Source: Ischnura elegans
Lineage: Eukaryota > Arthropoda > Insecta > Odonata > Coenagrionidae
Assembly: GCF_921293095.1 (NCBI RefSeq)
Contig: NC_060259.1
Location: 8,618,001-8,682,000 of the forward strand
Direction: 5' to 3'
DNA: 64,000 bases
Part shown: one piece after another, positions 1-12,726 of the stretch
Layout of the letters: each line of letters begins with the position of its first letter
How positions within the stretch are numbered: position 1 is the first letter of the stretch
Translations under genes and position numbers: made by a program
The notes under the pieces: generated by a model
Seen by the model: only the letters and a program-made list of their open reading frames with translations
What the model was told of the DNA's origin: nothing
Databases searched by the model: none

Positions 1-1760
1 TATCTGAATTTCCACTCAATTTTGCATTTTCAATTAATTTTACATGATATATATGGCGCTCAGAGATGTGTAGGTATTCACTTATAGTCTTAACCATATA
101 GTCTTAGGCTCACTAGGAATGGTTGCATTGGATACCTCAGATCCAAATGCCCGCAGATAATGCCCTTCATCTTATACTTCGAATTCAAAGTCCTCGAAGA
201 AATTGAACCTGAATCAAAAATTTTAAATCAATGTTTTCGTGAATGCAACGTCCCATAAGAGGGAGTAGAAAGACTTCCGATCCTTGCTTTGCATGCATCG
301 TTGCACTACGATGCCTGTTCTACTCACAAACAATTTTCTTTTGTTTGTAGGATAATTGCAATAGGAATTCAGCCGTGGCTAATTTTAAGGCAAAATACAA
401 AAGGCGCATAGCGTGAATCTTCCCAAGAGAATGAACAACAATCAGGGGAATCTCAGCACCATAAGATAATAAGCACAGCGTAGATTTCACAAAACCACCC
501 TCGGAACTCCATCAGCCCATACCTCTGACATTTTTTTTCCTTTCCGAGACCCCACAGATCATCAATCACTTGCCTCAAAGGAAAATATCAAGTTATACGG
601 GAACAATGGAAATGTGTTTCATTCCTACCCCATCTCACCAACTGACCTTTTTCGTTCTACCAGGTTCAATTCTCCCAGTTTCTGGAGGCCAAATGCTAGG
701 TGAGTCACCTACTGAGCCTGAAGATGTCTCGATAGCTTTCACTAATTGTATGACATGCACGAAGTTCAAAAAAGAATTAGACCTAACATGATGCATATCT
801 GACAGCATTTAAATTGTTTAAGCTCTAATTGATTAACACAAAGATTTATAATCACAACAAGGCTACTTATATTCAACATAGTCCAAAAAGCAAAATTTCT
901 GAAGAAGCAAGTGTAACATGAGCAAATTCAAACAAGACGAGACAGACTGGAAACTTCAGGCAATGCAAACTGCCTATATCTTATTGGTGCCCCTTCGCTT
1001 TGAAGGGAACGACATCACATGCAAGATCGGACATGTTCTTCCCTTGCTCCTTTGCTTGTACCCTCATTGTGTGAAAGACGGAGGGAGAATGCTCCTTCCC
1101 CTCAGCCTCTCCTTCAGCGCTCTTCACTTATAAGCATTTCCGATTTCTTCTATCCATCATTTAGCCCAACAATGTACACACTTGTTTGAATTTTTTAAAC
1201 TGCAGGGTTTGACAGCAATACAATTTTCAGTTGCAATAATCCTCAATTACAGCATCTGAAGATGATTTTGGAAAAATCAGACCCTTAGCATAATGGAAAT
1301 TACTCGGCTGGACAGATGTTGACTATTAACCAAGTATCCTTCAAATCTAAAATTTTCTCTAATTTAGATGTGCGATTGCTCTTTGCAGTTTTCAATGCCG
1401 TGGGATGCTCACTAGTGCACTCACCAAATGGTTGAGAAAAGAACTCTTGCGAACTTTTCCATGTTTACCTGCAAGGTATTGATGCGTAGGATGCGTATAC
1501 TTAGGAGTAAGGAATGCAAACAGGATCATTTTAAAAATACGTCACCACGGGAGAAACTCCCCTGCCAGCCTCTGTTTTTGACCTCGAGTTTTGGATGACT
1601 GACTCACGCTGAAAGCCAAGGCCACTCAGTTCCCCTTGGGCTTGCGACCGGGAAAGGGGAGGGGGGAAGATAAGAAGTTCGTGTAAGAGGCGCACTCCAT
1701 TTTCAGCTGCAATTTATGGGAAAAAAAAGTGTGTCGCTTACACGTGTGGTAATAGGTGCG
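1..1760 (-). mobile_element. mosaic DNA-transposon fragment
   Basis: This stretch is a reverse-orientation relative of the element at 3059-4764 and of the hAT-like elements at 42160-43560, 52073-53835 and 56165-57482. The part near 110-250 (AGGAATGG, then a GGATACCTC motif) resembles the right terminus of the second hAT-like family. The part near 590-690 carries the shared internal module (GAACAATGGAAATGTGTTTC). The end near 1620-1750 matches, reversed, the left end of the 3059 element (GTGTAAGAGGCGCAC). The short reading frames inside (570-791, 918-1133) have no recognisable protein similarity and are probably spurious. The left end is outside the window. Confidence 0.6.
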
Positions 1761-1910
1761 GTGTAGACTTGAATTGAAGTAGTGCTTCTCTGTCCAATTT
1801 TATTCCTTTATAAAGACCGTGGAAAACATCAACGAAGTTCAAATCAAAGAAAGCCAATATTTATTGTGCAGTTCACCCAAAGATCCTTTCTTTGATGCAT
1901 TGGAGGCGCT

Positions 1911-2098
1911 GGCCTCGGTGGCAGTGAGGTAAGGTCCTCGCCTGCCAAATCAAGGGTCGCGGGTTCGAGTCCCGCCTTGGTAAGTTACCCCTATCCAGGG
2001 CATGTATGTTTGTGAACGCTTGATTGTTAAATGTTATTATCAACCCTGATGTAAAAGGCCGAACAGTGCTGTTTTCGGTGGTGTGATAAATAAATAAA
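1911..2098 (+). mobile_element. tRNA-derived SINE
   Basis: The head looks like a tRNA gene, with a box A-like TGGCAGTGAGG at 1919-1929 and a perfect box B, GGTTCGAGTCC, at 1962-1972. The middle reads CTCGCCTGCCA, as in the anticodon arm of tRNA-Gly(GCC). A non-tRNA body of about 100 bases follows and ends in a short ATAAATAAATAAAT tail, the usual plan of a SINE transcribed by RNA polymerase III. It abuts the target duplication of the hAT element that begins at 2111. It is not a functional tRNA gene, because the anticodon stem and acceptor do not close well. Confidence 0.8.
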
Positions 2099-3058
2099 TT
2101 CGATTATCAGTAGAGATGGGTCGAATAGCAGATTTCTCAAACTCGAATATCGAATTCGAATATTAAATCATTGCTCGAATATTCGAATAACTCAAATGCT
2201 AGAATTGCACAAAGCATAGTAAACATATGTTTCTTCTTCTATTTCCCTTGATGAATGTATAAATAAAAAGGTATTCAGTGGAACCTCGATCTATCATTTT
2301 TCAAGGGGATGGACGAAAAAAAAACCGATGAATGCGGGAATGTTTGACTAGGTTGCTAACCCAGCAGGAAATTCAGGATTTTGGCGAGTAATTGTGATTT
2401 CCTTTAAAGGATTCAAACAGGAATTTAGCTGATTAATGGAATATTTTAATTTTATGGAAACAATTTGGGCATATAGTTGATTCAACTAACATCTCTTTCA
2501 AATATCCTAAGGGGATACACCACCTCGCGTAAAAATGATTTCATGCCGTCTCGGCATTTACACTGCTGCGATGGATTTCTGTCTGATGTATAAAGTCTTA
2601 TCTACCAAACGCCATTTCAGCGGCACGCCCATCTGATACTCGGCTTCATCCAACTTCTTATTTTCAACAGGTAGCTCGCTTTACCCCCACTCCTACTGTC
2701 AAGTGCTAGCGGACAATCCGAGGCGTTTTGAAAAAATACACTTGCTTCTCCACCGGATTTTCTTCTTCTTCAATTATTTTCAGTCCATCTTTGGAAGTTC
2801 TCATGAGATAAGCAGATGAATTCGAATTGCTAGCAGGGAGAAACCAAATATCCTGAGAAAATATCCCTTCGTCTGTGACAATGGAGATTTATAGCATAAC
2901 TCATAAATTGTAACTTGATATATGTTTTCGGAAAAAATACTGCATCAACTTCCGAGAAGATCAGCTGCGAGGATATCGAGTTTTGCCAGAATGCTAAGTC
3001 TCCGTCGTATTTTGACATTTATTTCCTTGCATAAAATGCTTAAATAAAGTCAGAAATA

Positions 3059-4764
3059 CCGTATAAGCGCGTGTAAGAGGCGCACCTTTTTTCCCAGAAA
3101 TGGCAGCCGAATATGAGGGTGCGCCTCTTACACAAACTTCTTATCTTCTCCCCCTCCCATTCTCCGGTCGCAATTCTAAGGGGAACTGAGTGGCCTTGGT
3201 TTTCAGTGTGAGTCAGTCATCTGTAATCCTAGGTCAAAAACAAGCGGCAGGCAGGGGAGTTTATCCCTTAGTGACGTATTTTTAAAATGCTCCTGTTTGC
3301 TTTTCTTGTAATCATCCTGCGCCGTCATGTCGGTACCCCAGAGGTGAACATGGAAAAGATCGCGCGGGGGTTTTTCGCTCCGGAGGGCGCGCTAAATTTA
3401 CTGCCACGAGTGGGCATCCCGCGGCATTTATACTGCATATAGTAATCGCTTATCAAACGTAGAGAAATGGGTAGTTTTGAAGAACATACCTGGTTAATAG
3501 TCGATATCTGTCTTGCCGAGTAATTTCCATTACGCTGAGGACCTGATTTTCCAAAAGTCATCTTCAAACGCTAATATGAGGATTATTGCAACTGAAAATT
3601 ATATTGGTGCCAAAACCTGCGCTTTAAAAAATTCGAACGAGTGTGTTCATTGTTGGACTAAATTGTGGATGGAAGAAATCAGAAATGCTTATAAGTGAAG
3701 AGCGCGAAAGGAGAGGTCCAGGGGAAGGAGCGCGATCCCTCCGTCTTCGAAGCAAGCAACGGAGTACGGAGGGGAAGGAGCACGCTCCCTCCCCTCCGTA
3801 TTTCAAGCTACGAGGCTATGAGCAAAGGAGCACGGGATGAACACGTCCGATCTTGCATGTGACGTCTTTGCCTTCAAAGCGAAGGCGCAGCTATGTGATA
3901 TACGCAGTTTGCGTTGCCTGAGTTTCCAGTCCGTCTCGTCTTGTTTGAATGCGCTTATGCTATGCTTGTTTCTTCCGAAATTGTCCTGTTTCGACTATTT
4001 TGAATATTAGTAGCCTTGTTGTAACTATAAATCTTTGTGTCAAACAATTAGAGCTGAAAAAACTTAAATTCTGTCAGATATGCTTCACGTTAGATCTCTT
4101 TCTTTTTTTGAACCTCGTGCGTGTCATACAATTGTGGAAAGCTATCGAGATATCTTCGGGCTCAGTAGATGACTCACCTAGCATTTGGCCTCCATAAACT
4201 GGGAGATCGATCAAGGTCAGTTGGTGAGATGGGGTAGGGATGAAACACGTGTCCATTGTTCCCCTGTAACTTGATGTTTTCCTATTTTCCTGTGGGGTCT
4301 CGGAAAGGAAAAAAAACCGGCAGAGGCATTGGGTGATGGAGGGCCGAGTGCGGTTCCGTGAAATCTACGACGTGGTTATTATCCTACGGCGCTGAGATTG
4401 CCCCGATTGTTGTCCAAGCTCTTGGGAAGGTTCATGCTATGTGCGTGTCGTGTTTTGCCTTAAAATTTTCCACGGCTGCAATTCTATTGCAATACTCCTG
4501 CGAGAGCATTTAAACAAAATTGTTCGTGAATAGGACAAGCATCGTAGAGCAACGGCGTATGCGAAGAGAGGATCGGGACTCTTTCTACTCCCTCTTATGC
4601 CACTATTACCGCCGCAGTTATCAAAATTTCCTCTTTCAATATTAATTGAAAGAGGAAAGTTTGATAACTGTCGAAATTCCAGGTGTACGTCTGCAACACC
4701 GCGCGATAGTATTAAAAAAAAATCCCCCAAAATAGGGGTGCGCCTCTAATACACGCTTATACGG
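3059..4764 (+). mobile_element. nested TA-flanked inverted-repeat element
   Basis: The ends are inverted repeats beginning CCGTATAAGCG, followed by GTGTAAGAGGCGCACC on the left and a near match on the right. The element is flanked by TA at 3057-3058 and 4765-4766. Comparison with the other copies of the host element (near 31466 and near 20830) gives the empty site, GAAATA followed by a GTC-TG sequence, which supports insertion with TA duplication. That points to a Tc1/mariner, pogo or related mechanism. There is no transposase; the open frames (3325-3567, 3949-4197, 4437-4730) resemble nothing I know. Confidence 0.7.
4617..4668. repeat. 24-bp hairpin
   Basis: Two 24-base arms (4617-4640 and 4645-4668) are inverted copies with one mismatch and a 4-base loop ATTA. 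The core reads CCTCTTTCAAT and its complement. It lies inside the nested element and has no gene nearby. Confidence 0.9.
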
Positions 4765-5522
4765 TACGTCTTGTTTGGTCTTATTTTTTTTTAAATTACG
4801 TGAACATTACTAATATTTCAATCCAATAAAGGTGTAATATCAATTGTGGAAAGTAATTGTTAGACACCTTTTGGGCTAGTAGATGACTCATGCAGCAGTT
4901 GACCTCCAGAAATGGGGAACTTTGAAGCAGGTAGGCTTAAAAAGGTCAGTGGGGGAGAAATAGGGAAGGGTGAAACATGATTCTATTATTCTCATGTAAC
5001 TTGATGTTTTCTTTTGAAGCTTTTGATTTATGGTCATCGTAATACGAGCCCTGCGTGAGCTGTGGCCTTTTGTTTGATTTAGGAGGGGAGGAAAGCATCG
5101 TTGGAGGAGGGGCTGAGGGCTGATGGATGGAGGGGGTAGCAGATTTTGGGGATTGTGCTACGTAGTTACTATCCCACGGCACTGAGGTTCTCCTGGTGGG
5201 GGAAACCGGGGATTTTTGGATTTTTTCACCCGATCATTTTCAGTTCCCCACGTCGAACTCTTTTCACTGCTCTAATCTGCGAATTTGATGTAGTTCGTCA
5301 GCTTGCCTAAAACGGCACTGCATTCACTAAACGACTAGAGTTCTCTATATTTTTCTGAGTCAACTAACAATGTCGTGCGTGCGACAGTGTGTGATGTGAA
5401 ATTCAAAGTAGTCGAGGTATTTGAGATTGTACCTTTAGTATAATTATTCAAGATCTTGAATATCGAATTCTTTCTAGTATTCGAGTATTCGTGGATACTA
5501 TTCGCACATCTCTAATTATCAG

Positions 5523-6257
5523 TCTCTACAGGGAAACAGATCTTGTTTCTCCCAATGCTTCTTCATATTGCAAGCATGCATATTCGTTCTCAGCATACAA
5601 ACATAATGTGATAATGTGGTGTTGGTATTGTACTTGTTGGGACATGTGTTGTGTTTGTAGAAATTGTGTTGTTCAAAGGATGATTATATACTGCTATATA
5701 ATCTAATTCCTTGGTACAGCACAGATGAATTTTTCCCACAACTCCTGCTTTGTTGTAGAAAATCTTTTTCTCTTTGCAGAGGAGTTAGGCCGATAGTCAT
5801 TAAAGCTGAACCCTTGTTTCACCTGATCCCTTGGGATAAGCCATCTAAGCCAGTTTTGATCATCAGTCATATTCAATGTAACTTTCCCCCACCTCCATTC
5901 GTCCCGCACAGAGTTGCCATAAGCTTGGATAATGACACAACACAACACAAGCTGCTGTTGAGATCGGGTATTCACCAGTAACTTTATTTGCATACTGGAA
6001 TTAAGATTCTCTCCTTCAGATGAACTTGGTACCTAATCTGCACTAGGAGGCAGCTTCTTTATGGCACATGTGTCCGTCATTTTGTTGGGGCAACACTAAA
6101 AAATCATGTTCGCTAAGTTTTTGTAAGTCTTTAGTATAGTTAAGATATCCACCTTCAGGGTGTTTCAGAGTCTCGTAGGATTGACGGCGTCGGAAACGGA
6201 TCCAGTCCAAGTCGATCGGGAACATATCCTACGCTCGTCTTCGGTGCGTTTCACACA
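5523..6257. other. intergenic DNA, nothing recognised
   Basis: Between the hAT element and the pogo-type element there is AT-rich DNA. Overlapping frames at 5664-5981 (+) and 5703-5993 (-) have no recognisable domain and are likely chance frames. Confidence 0.5.
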
Positions 6258-7048
6258 TACAGTAAACTCTCGATTATACAAAGCAGGACTTAACGAAGTT
6301 TTCGATTATATGAAGTGATACTGCGGTCCCGGCGAAAAGCCTATGCTAAATACATGGCGCTATTCGATTATACGAAGGTTCGATTATACGAAATGGTTTG
6401 AAATTACGAACCTCGGCTCGGTCCCCCAGGAGCAAATGGCATTCGTTTATATGAACTACGGCGAAATATTTGTCAACAAAACTAGTTACGCCGGCGTAAG
6501 TAGCTGAAAGAATCAGCGCTTTCCACTATGGTCCATCAAAAGTGTGAAATCGTAAATGATAGTGCAACTTTGGAGAGAGAGGGTTGCCTAAAACCTCACG
6601 GTGGGTATTTAGGGGAAGTAGGAGTTTAGTAAAAATATTGCAACTGACATAATGCCCCTATTTACGTGCCTATTAGTAAACATCGCATCGACGATACTTC
6701 GTAATTTAACGTGTCAGGAAGGTCGCGTGGGGCATTTCGTACACTCCTACTTAACCCTTTGCACTGCTGTGAACGCACCTGGTACGTTTGCAAGGCAGGC
6801 TGCCGTGAGCGTACTTTTTCTCCCTCCCTGCCATGCACTTTTGCCGAAGCACTTCGAAGGGTCCCTAATCCCTAAGGGACCTTTTCCTCGACAAGCTCAC
6901 CCTCGCTGGCCCCTCTCTTCGACCCTCCGAGCGGGGGGCCTCCCTCCCCAAGGGTGACCGCTCTTGACTGCATTTTGAAAATTTATCAATCAATGCCATC
7001 ATCAAAAAATGATTGTTTGAATCGCACTCCTGCCAATCAGGCATGCAT

Positions 7049-7165
7049 GTACGTCTCTGAACCGTGTTTCTGCGATGAGAAATAACGATTTTGTTAACTT
7101 TGCTAAAATGGCCAAGTTAATAAAATTGTTATCTTTCATCGCAGAAACACGGTTCAAAGACGTAC
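7049..7165. repeat. long imperfect hairpin
   Basis: Two arms of about 53 bases (7049-7101 and 7113-7165) are inverted copies at roughly 90 percent identity around an ~11-base loop. The shared core is GAACCGTGTTTCTGCGATGA. It could be a tiny foldback MITE, and a transcript of it would form a miRNA-precursor-like stem. No target duplication was recognised. Confidence 0.8.
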
Positions 7166-8075
7166 TTGATTTCCTCCACTAAAATCGCAAATTGCTGGAA
7201 ATCGGCCGGATTCCCTTTGATAGCGCATCATGAGGATGTTCTCGAGGTTGGTAATTGATACAACTAGCCTACTAGTACTTCTACTGCTATAATATCACGG
7301 CTATGGTTGATTCGTTACGTTATACCTTCAAGAAGCTGTAGCGGATGAAATCGCAGAGGGGTCAATCCATTTCAAATCACCCAATATGAATAAAATTTGT
7401 ACATACATACAACACTTTGTACAACCATTACAAGAAAACAAGAACAAAGTTATCAAAAAAAGGGCTTGCAATTTTATACAATTGACAATGGTCAAATGTT
7501 GTATAAATATTTACATGCATAAAATAATCATTTTTTTCTAATTTTAAATGACAATGGACATTGATTACAAGATGCAAAAAGTCTAAATCTTCACCTTACT
7601 GAAACATTTATAAACATCACTTGAGTACAGTGTGCATGCAGTTATCTTTCGCAATGAACTTAGATGCTAGAAAATTTAGAAGTCTGATGATCATGAAATG
7701 CTGATCCTTTCGAAGAGACAAAGCATCTTATTTGATTGGAACTTATGGGGACATATCTGTGGTAGGTTCTTGTTCCTTTTTCGGGCAAACAGCATGCAAA
7801 TCTCTGAATTAGTTTTTTTTTATTTTTTCAATTTCAGAAGAAGAAACAAATATATATTTAATTCCACTAATATTCTCTGAACAGTAATTGTACATATCAT
7901 ATGCGGTAAGGATCTGTTTGGAGTATGTCTATAATGAACTGAGCATCACCTATCTCCAACCCTAGTGAAAAATTTGAAATAAAATGTATATATCCTGCAA
8001 ATCCAGAAACTTAATTTGTCATACAAAATGTAAGCATTGTCCCTCCTCCTATAAAGGAAAATCATCAAAGACCCG

Positions 8076-8290
8076 CAAACTACGCATCAATAACCACAGG
8101 GCATCATGGGCATCTCCTCACTTTGTATCCTTCAGTGTTGCAAAATATTCAGCCGCTGTCACTTAATGATTGCTGCAATGTAACTATTTTGGCCTCCCTT
8201 CCCACGACATACCACCTACTCAGTAGACTTAGTTCACTGACATTAACTTACATTTGACTTTTAAAGCTTTTCATCCTCCTGGATCAGCAG
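8076..8290 (+). repeat. dispersed repeat, copy 1
   Basis: This segment is similar, in the same orientation, to 57520-57710. Shared blocks include CACAGGGCATCATG, TTAATGATTGCTGCAATGT and TTTTGGCCTCCC. It lies inside the pogo-type element. The family is unknown; neither copy shows ends or a target duplication that I can define. Confidence 0.6.
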
Positions 8291-9776
8291 GTAATTACTT
8301 TAATTGCTTTTACCCATTCAATCCTTCCCCTACCCTGCTACCCCTTACTATCCCCCCTCCCTCAACTCTCCCTGGTCCCCTTCCAGCATATTCATGCTTT
8401 TGTTCCCAAAGCTGAAGGTGGTAGTGCCACCAAAAATTTAAATTCTGTGGCTTGAGTCTTTATTTTCTCGTATGCCTTGAGCCTGACCTGGATGCTGATT
8501 GACTCATTGTTAATATTGGATACATTATACATAAATTATATACAATTTATAAATCTGTACACAAGGTGTATGTACTACACCATAAAATGTTTTTTTTTTC
8601 AAATGATACATATAAGTATATAATCAGTTTACTATTCACTACGAGGGTTGAGAGCAATTTATAAATAATTGATTACGTAGCTGTAGGCTGTACAAAGTGT
8701 TGTAGATGGGAGAATTTAAGACTACAGTTGCAAAACTCTCACTGACTTAATGACACATGATACTTGATAAGTCAATTGAGAAAGGTTATTCACATGCAAA
8801 TGCATTATTGCATATTTTTATATTCTACACATATTGATATGCATGGTTTTTTAGTACAATAGATGAAATAAATACTTTTTGTAAACATAAGTGCATTAAC
8901 TTCTTGCTATGTTATAATTCAGTATTTTTTTTGCTGATACAAAAGATTTCTAGTTATAAATCAATTTTTATTATTAATGTAAGGCAGACCTACATAAATA
9001 AATAAAATTGTATGTGTAAAGTAATTGTTTTAGATAAAAATTATTGCTAATTTAATTGTTTAATCAAGCCCTTGTTTGCTAACTTGCACTGCATGAGCGC
9101 ATGGAACAGTAGCGTTTTTTTCTTAAATTCACTGCTCCACTTCTCTAAACGTAGTAGAGTCTCAGTCATAATTTTTTTTGGAGATGTTCTTATGTGTCTG
9201 AATAACATTTTGTAAAATTTTCGCTTGTTTTCACTCAGTCCCTTTTTAGATATTGACCTGCGAAAATTGACGTTAAAAGGTTTTCAGCTATTTTTGATAA
9301 CCCGTATTAAAAAAAGGAGTGCATTCTCAGAACTAAAACTTATGCTGCAAATAGTTGTTTAAGCATTTAACACAGAAATAAAAAATTTGATTAGTGAGTC
9401 TCATTTCCTTCATGAAAATTTTAGGTCTTAAAAAGTTAATATTGACAAATTTTTCCTGAGTTTTTGCAGAAAGAGTTTGACTGACTCTCTTTCATGATAG
9501 AGCAATTAAAACAATGAATTCCTACAGCTCATTTCATGCTAAACTCACTGGTTTTGAATTATTCTGATATCTTTTAAAATAGCTTCGAAATTTAACTTTA
9601 TGCAAACCACGTTTTTCATCAAAATTTGCCCAGTCGCCCTTTTAAAAATGGCTGCCAAAAAAAAATATGGCATCTAAATTTTTTTCAAATAGTGTTTTGT
9701 GACTGTCTACCAATAGGGAACTCATGATTAAAAAATCAAGAAAATTAAAAATGTTGAGCAACAAATTTTATTCATA

Positions 9777-10166
9777 TTGGGTGATTTGAAATGGATTGAC
9801 CCGGAGGAGATTAGAGGCTTTAAAGATGATTTTGAAAAATACTTGAAAAAAGCAGGAGGAGCACAGGGCGCAACATCAAACGATTATATTGCCCTAGACG
9901 ATGATCTCCAGGCTTGCGACAATGCGACGCCGCTGCCTACGTCTGAAGAAGCAGCGGCCGGGATTAGTCATAATAGCAGTGACGATGAAGATGAAAGTGT
10001 GGAAGTAATTTCACTAAATAAAAAAGAAGTATACGCTACCCTCCAAACATAAAGATATTTTTATCTGGCTAACGATTTAGATCCCCATTTTAATTCCCAT
10101 TTATGCAAGTGAGAAACCATGGTGGAAGCGGCGATGGAGAAGGGCAAAAAGCAAAAAAAATAACAG
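9777..10166 (+). pseudogene. pogo/Tigger transposase C-terminus, broken
   Basis: The open frame 9777-10052 encodes an acidic serine-rich tail (SSDDEDESVEVISL) followed by EVYATLQT, the typical end of Tigger-like DDE transposases. The same frame continues past a stop with YLANDLDPHFNSHLCK, a second stop, and then METM..EKGKKQKK. Those segments match the conserved last ~40 residues of the family. Two in-frame stops and loss of the catalytic core make it non-functional. It sits inside a matching pair of pogo-type termini, so it is probably that element's own transposase. The start given is only where the open frame begins. Confidence 0.75.
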
Positions 10167-11960
10167 ATTTTTTGGGTAATATCTTTTCGTGTACATATTA
10201 GCCTTCGTGAATAACTTAAATATCTTAAGTATTGGGCTCTATTTACCACCAACTTATTTTCAAGGCTACTCGTAATGAAGACGCATTTCTAACTCTAACC
10301 ATGAACTTTCTTCTCGCGTGCCTCCGCGTTCTCCCATGCCGAGAGATCTTTCTTTCCAGAGTCTTTGTTTACTCCCTCCTGCGGCCTTCTGCTAATCTTG
10401 CTGACACCCACCTTACGCATCCCAAAACCCTCCTTCCCCGGCATTTCCCATTCACTCCCTCCCTAAGGTGACTGAGCTTGAGTGCGTCGTAAAAAAAATA
10501 CATCCCCCAAACCTTGACTGAGGCAGAGCTGAAGGCCCTTCCCCGCCCTTCTTTCTCCTGCCCCGTTATGCTGACCACACTTCTTTCCTCAGGCAATCCC
10601 CATCCCACTCTTATTCACCCCACCCACTGGTAACGTTCTCCAAACCGTGGAGAAGGGCATGGTTCATCTTTACCGGCAACGGGGGTAACTTTTTAACCGG
10701 AGATTTCCACTATCGGGGAAACTGTTCTGTGCTTATAATCATCTCTCTTCATCTCTGCTGACTTTTCAATTGAAATTATTTTCTTTGTTCTTTCCACACT
10801 ATATTTATTTACGATTATGGCGCGACTTTTTTTTAGTGCTAAAACTAAGAAAATCTTTTCTTTATGCCAATGATCCTTTGCATAACTTTCAATACGGCGG
10901 AGAAAGGAACAAGAAAACTAAATGAGGTGAAGGTACAGGTTTTTGCGTGTCATTTTTGGGAATTCACGCAAGTGAACCAATACTTCACACACGTTGAGAA
11001 ATGATGAAACGTCTCTTGTAGGAAAACAATCAATGTGGATAGTAACGTTTCTCTCTTTATTTCTCCGATAATGGAAGATGTTTCTTCTGTCGTTTTCCGG
11101 TTGGAACCTTGCTCCTGTCGGTGTAAAAGAAGAGAGACATATGAACATAGCACCTCAGACCCGGTATGAAGAATATGGTCCTGATGAAGAATAAAGTCTT
11201 TCATACCAACGTCTGCAAAGATGATTGAGCACATTAGCTGGACGGAGAACTCAAACAGAATTTACTTCAAATATTCGCCAGAATATAATCATACCCTACG
11301 TAATTAAGATCGTAACAGAATCTCAGTGAAAATAACTAATGGAAAAGATAGCACATTCAGCTGAAAATACGGAGTAACTCGAAATATTAACTTACGAAGG
11401 TTATTTTGGAAACGGGTTAAGGCCTTCGTTTTTCTTTTTTTTCTCATCACTGAGCGATAGAGGGCGACATAAGCGGCGGTTAGGCCCTTACAGTATGGTT
11501 AGGCCGGCTGTCGCTAAATTTCCGCGGGTGTTGGAAACAAATATCTATCTTACGCGTACTTAATAGTTGCTATTCGCTCCTAACCACAAATTTATAGCAT
11601 TAAATTCTTATAATAAACTTTGCAATTCATTATTTGATTACGTTTTCTAAACTGGTCGGGAATTTTTTAAGCGATCGTTGATATTGAAGTAAGTACAAGA
11701 AATGGGAATTTTATGGTGGTTTTATTATTTAACGATCTTTCACAGCATAAATCGATAACAAAAAGCCTTTTCTAAGAAATCTACCATGAATAACCACCGA
11801 AAACATTTAAGTAAGGCCACTAAAGACAAAAAAGGGCAGAAGAAACAAAAGCGAACATTTTTTCGTGACTTATGAAAAAGGTTTGAAATTATGAAACTCG
11901 ATTTTACGAAGTGCCAATTTCCCGGTCCCGCTGACTTCGTATAATCGAGAGTTTACTGTA

Positions 11961-12718
11961 CTATTGGAAAGCATTCCGCTTTTAGTATGACGTCATCAGT
12001 CATCCTAAACGGGAAATGAGAAAACGTCACAATTTTCAAGAGACAAGTGAGCAGCGAAAATAACCTCCCGCAAGGTTTGACACTTCACAAGGGAGGCAAA
12101 AGGTATATACAGGTATACATAAGTGCTAATTGATACATTGTCACATAATTGACTTTGTTGCAGGATAAAATTATTTTAGAATTGTCCGTCTGTAGTTTTT
12201 CAAATGTAATACCCTGTAATTTTGAGCAAATGAGAATGAAAGAAAATTTTGAACGAGTTTGTTCTTTCATTCTTGTGAGAGCATAGTTGATTGCTAAGTT
12301 CGTGTATCGTAAGAACTAAACTACAGTTAGTCGCGAAATCCATCATTTTTTCCAACAACATATGGTTTACTTGCTCAATTATTTAACCATATTGTAATAT
12401 TTTCATTCAGTATTTCATTTAAATATGAATATTGACTATCATAAATGAGGTTATGGCCTTCATGATATGTGGTAAACATCTTACAAATTTTCTGTAAAAG
12501 TTGAGGTACGCTGGAAGGAAATACAGCGATTAAATTAGGTTGAATAGTGGTCATTATTATTAATGGCTCGAGTTATGTACGATAAAATAACACAAAATAA
12601 TGTGGTTAGTTTGTTATCTGTTTTTCACTTACTTGGTTATTTTTATAACACGATTTTAGTTGGTACGAAAATGGCAAACAGTCCCTATTGTTGCACCTTT
12701 AAATATATCTTCTAAATT
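11961..12718. other. AT-rich spacer, nothing recognised
   Basis: I see no gene, tRNA or element termini here. The frame at 12085-12270 (-) has no family resemblance. Confidence 0.4.
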
Positions 12719-12726
12719 ATATTTCA

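Larger units (their letters stand above)
2111..5514 (+). mobile_element. non-autonomous hAT-type element, copy 1
   Basis: The element begins TAGAGATGGGTCGAATAG and ends with the inverted, imperfect partner CTATTCGCACATCTCTA. It is flanked by a perfect 8-bp direct repeat, ATTATCAG, at 2103-2110 and 5515-5522, which is the target-site duplication expected of the hAT superfamily. Both ends are rich in TCGAATA motifs. No transposase is encoded. A 1.7 kb element is nested at 3059-4764, so the original length was about 1.7 kb. Two further copies lie at 19740-21828 (inverted) and 30652-32783. Confidence 0.85.
6260..11958 (+). mobile_element. pogo/Tigger-type DNA transposon, 5.7 kb, decayed
   Basis: The termini are inverted repeats, CAGTAAACTCTCGATTATAC at the left and its near-perfect complement ending GAGAGTTTACTG at the right. 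Both are flanked by TA (6258-6259 and 11959-11960), as in the pogo/Tigger group. The subterminal CGATTATACGAA repeats are also typical of that group. A C-terminal transposase remnant lies at 9777-10166 in the plus direction. I could not find the HTH or catalytic DDE part, so the element is internally decayed or rearranged. It also contains a foldback hairpin (7049-7165) and a dispersed repeat (8076-8290). The length exceeds the usual 2-3 kb of Tigger elements, which suggests further insertions. Confidence 0.75.

Noticed and set aside
10369..10608. Protein-coding gene in the GC-richer part of the pogo-type element
   Set aside because: The two opposed frames overlap and neither resembles a known protein; the composition is low-complexity pyrimidine-rich.
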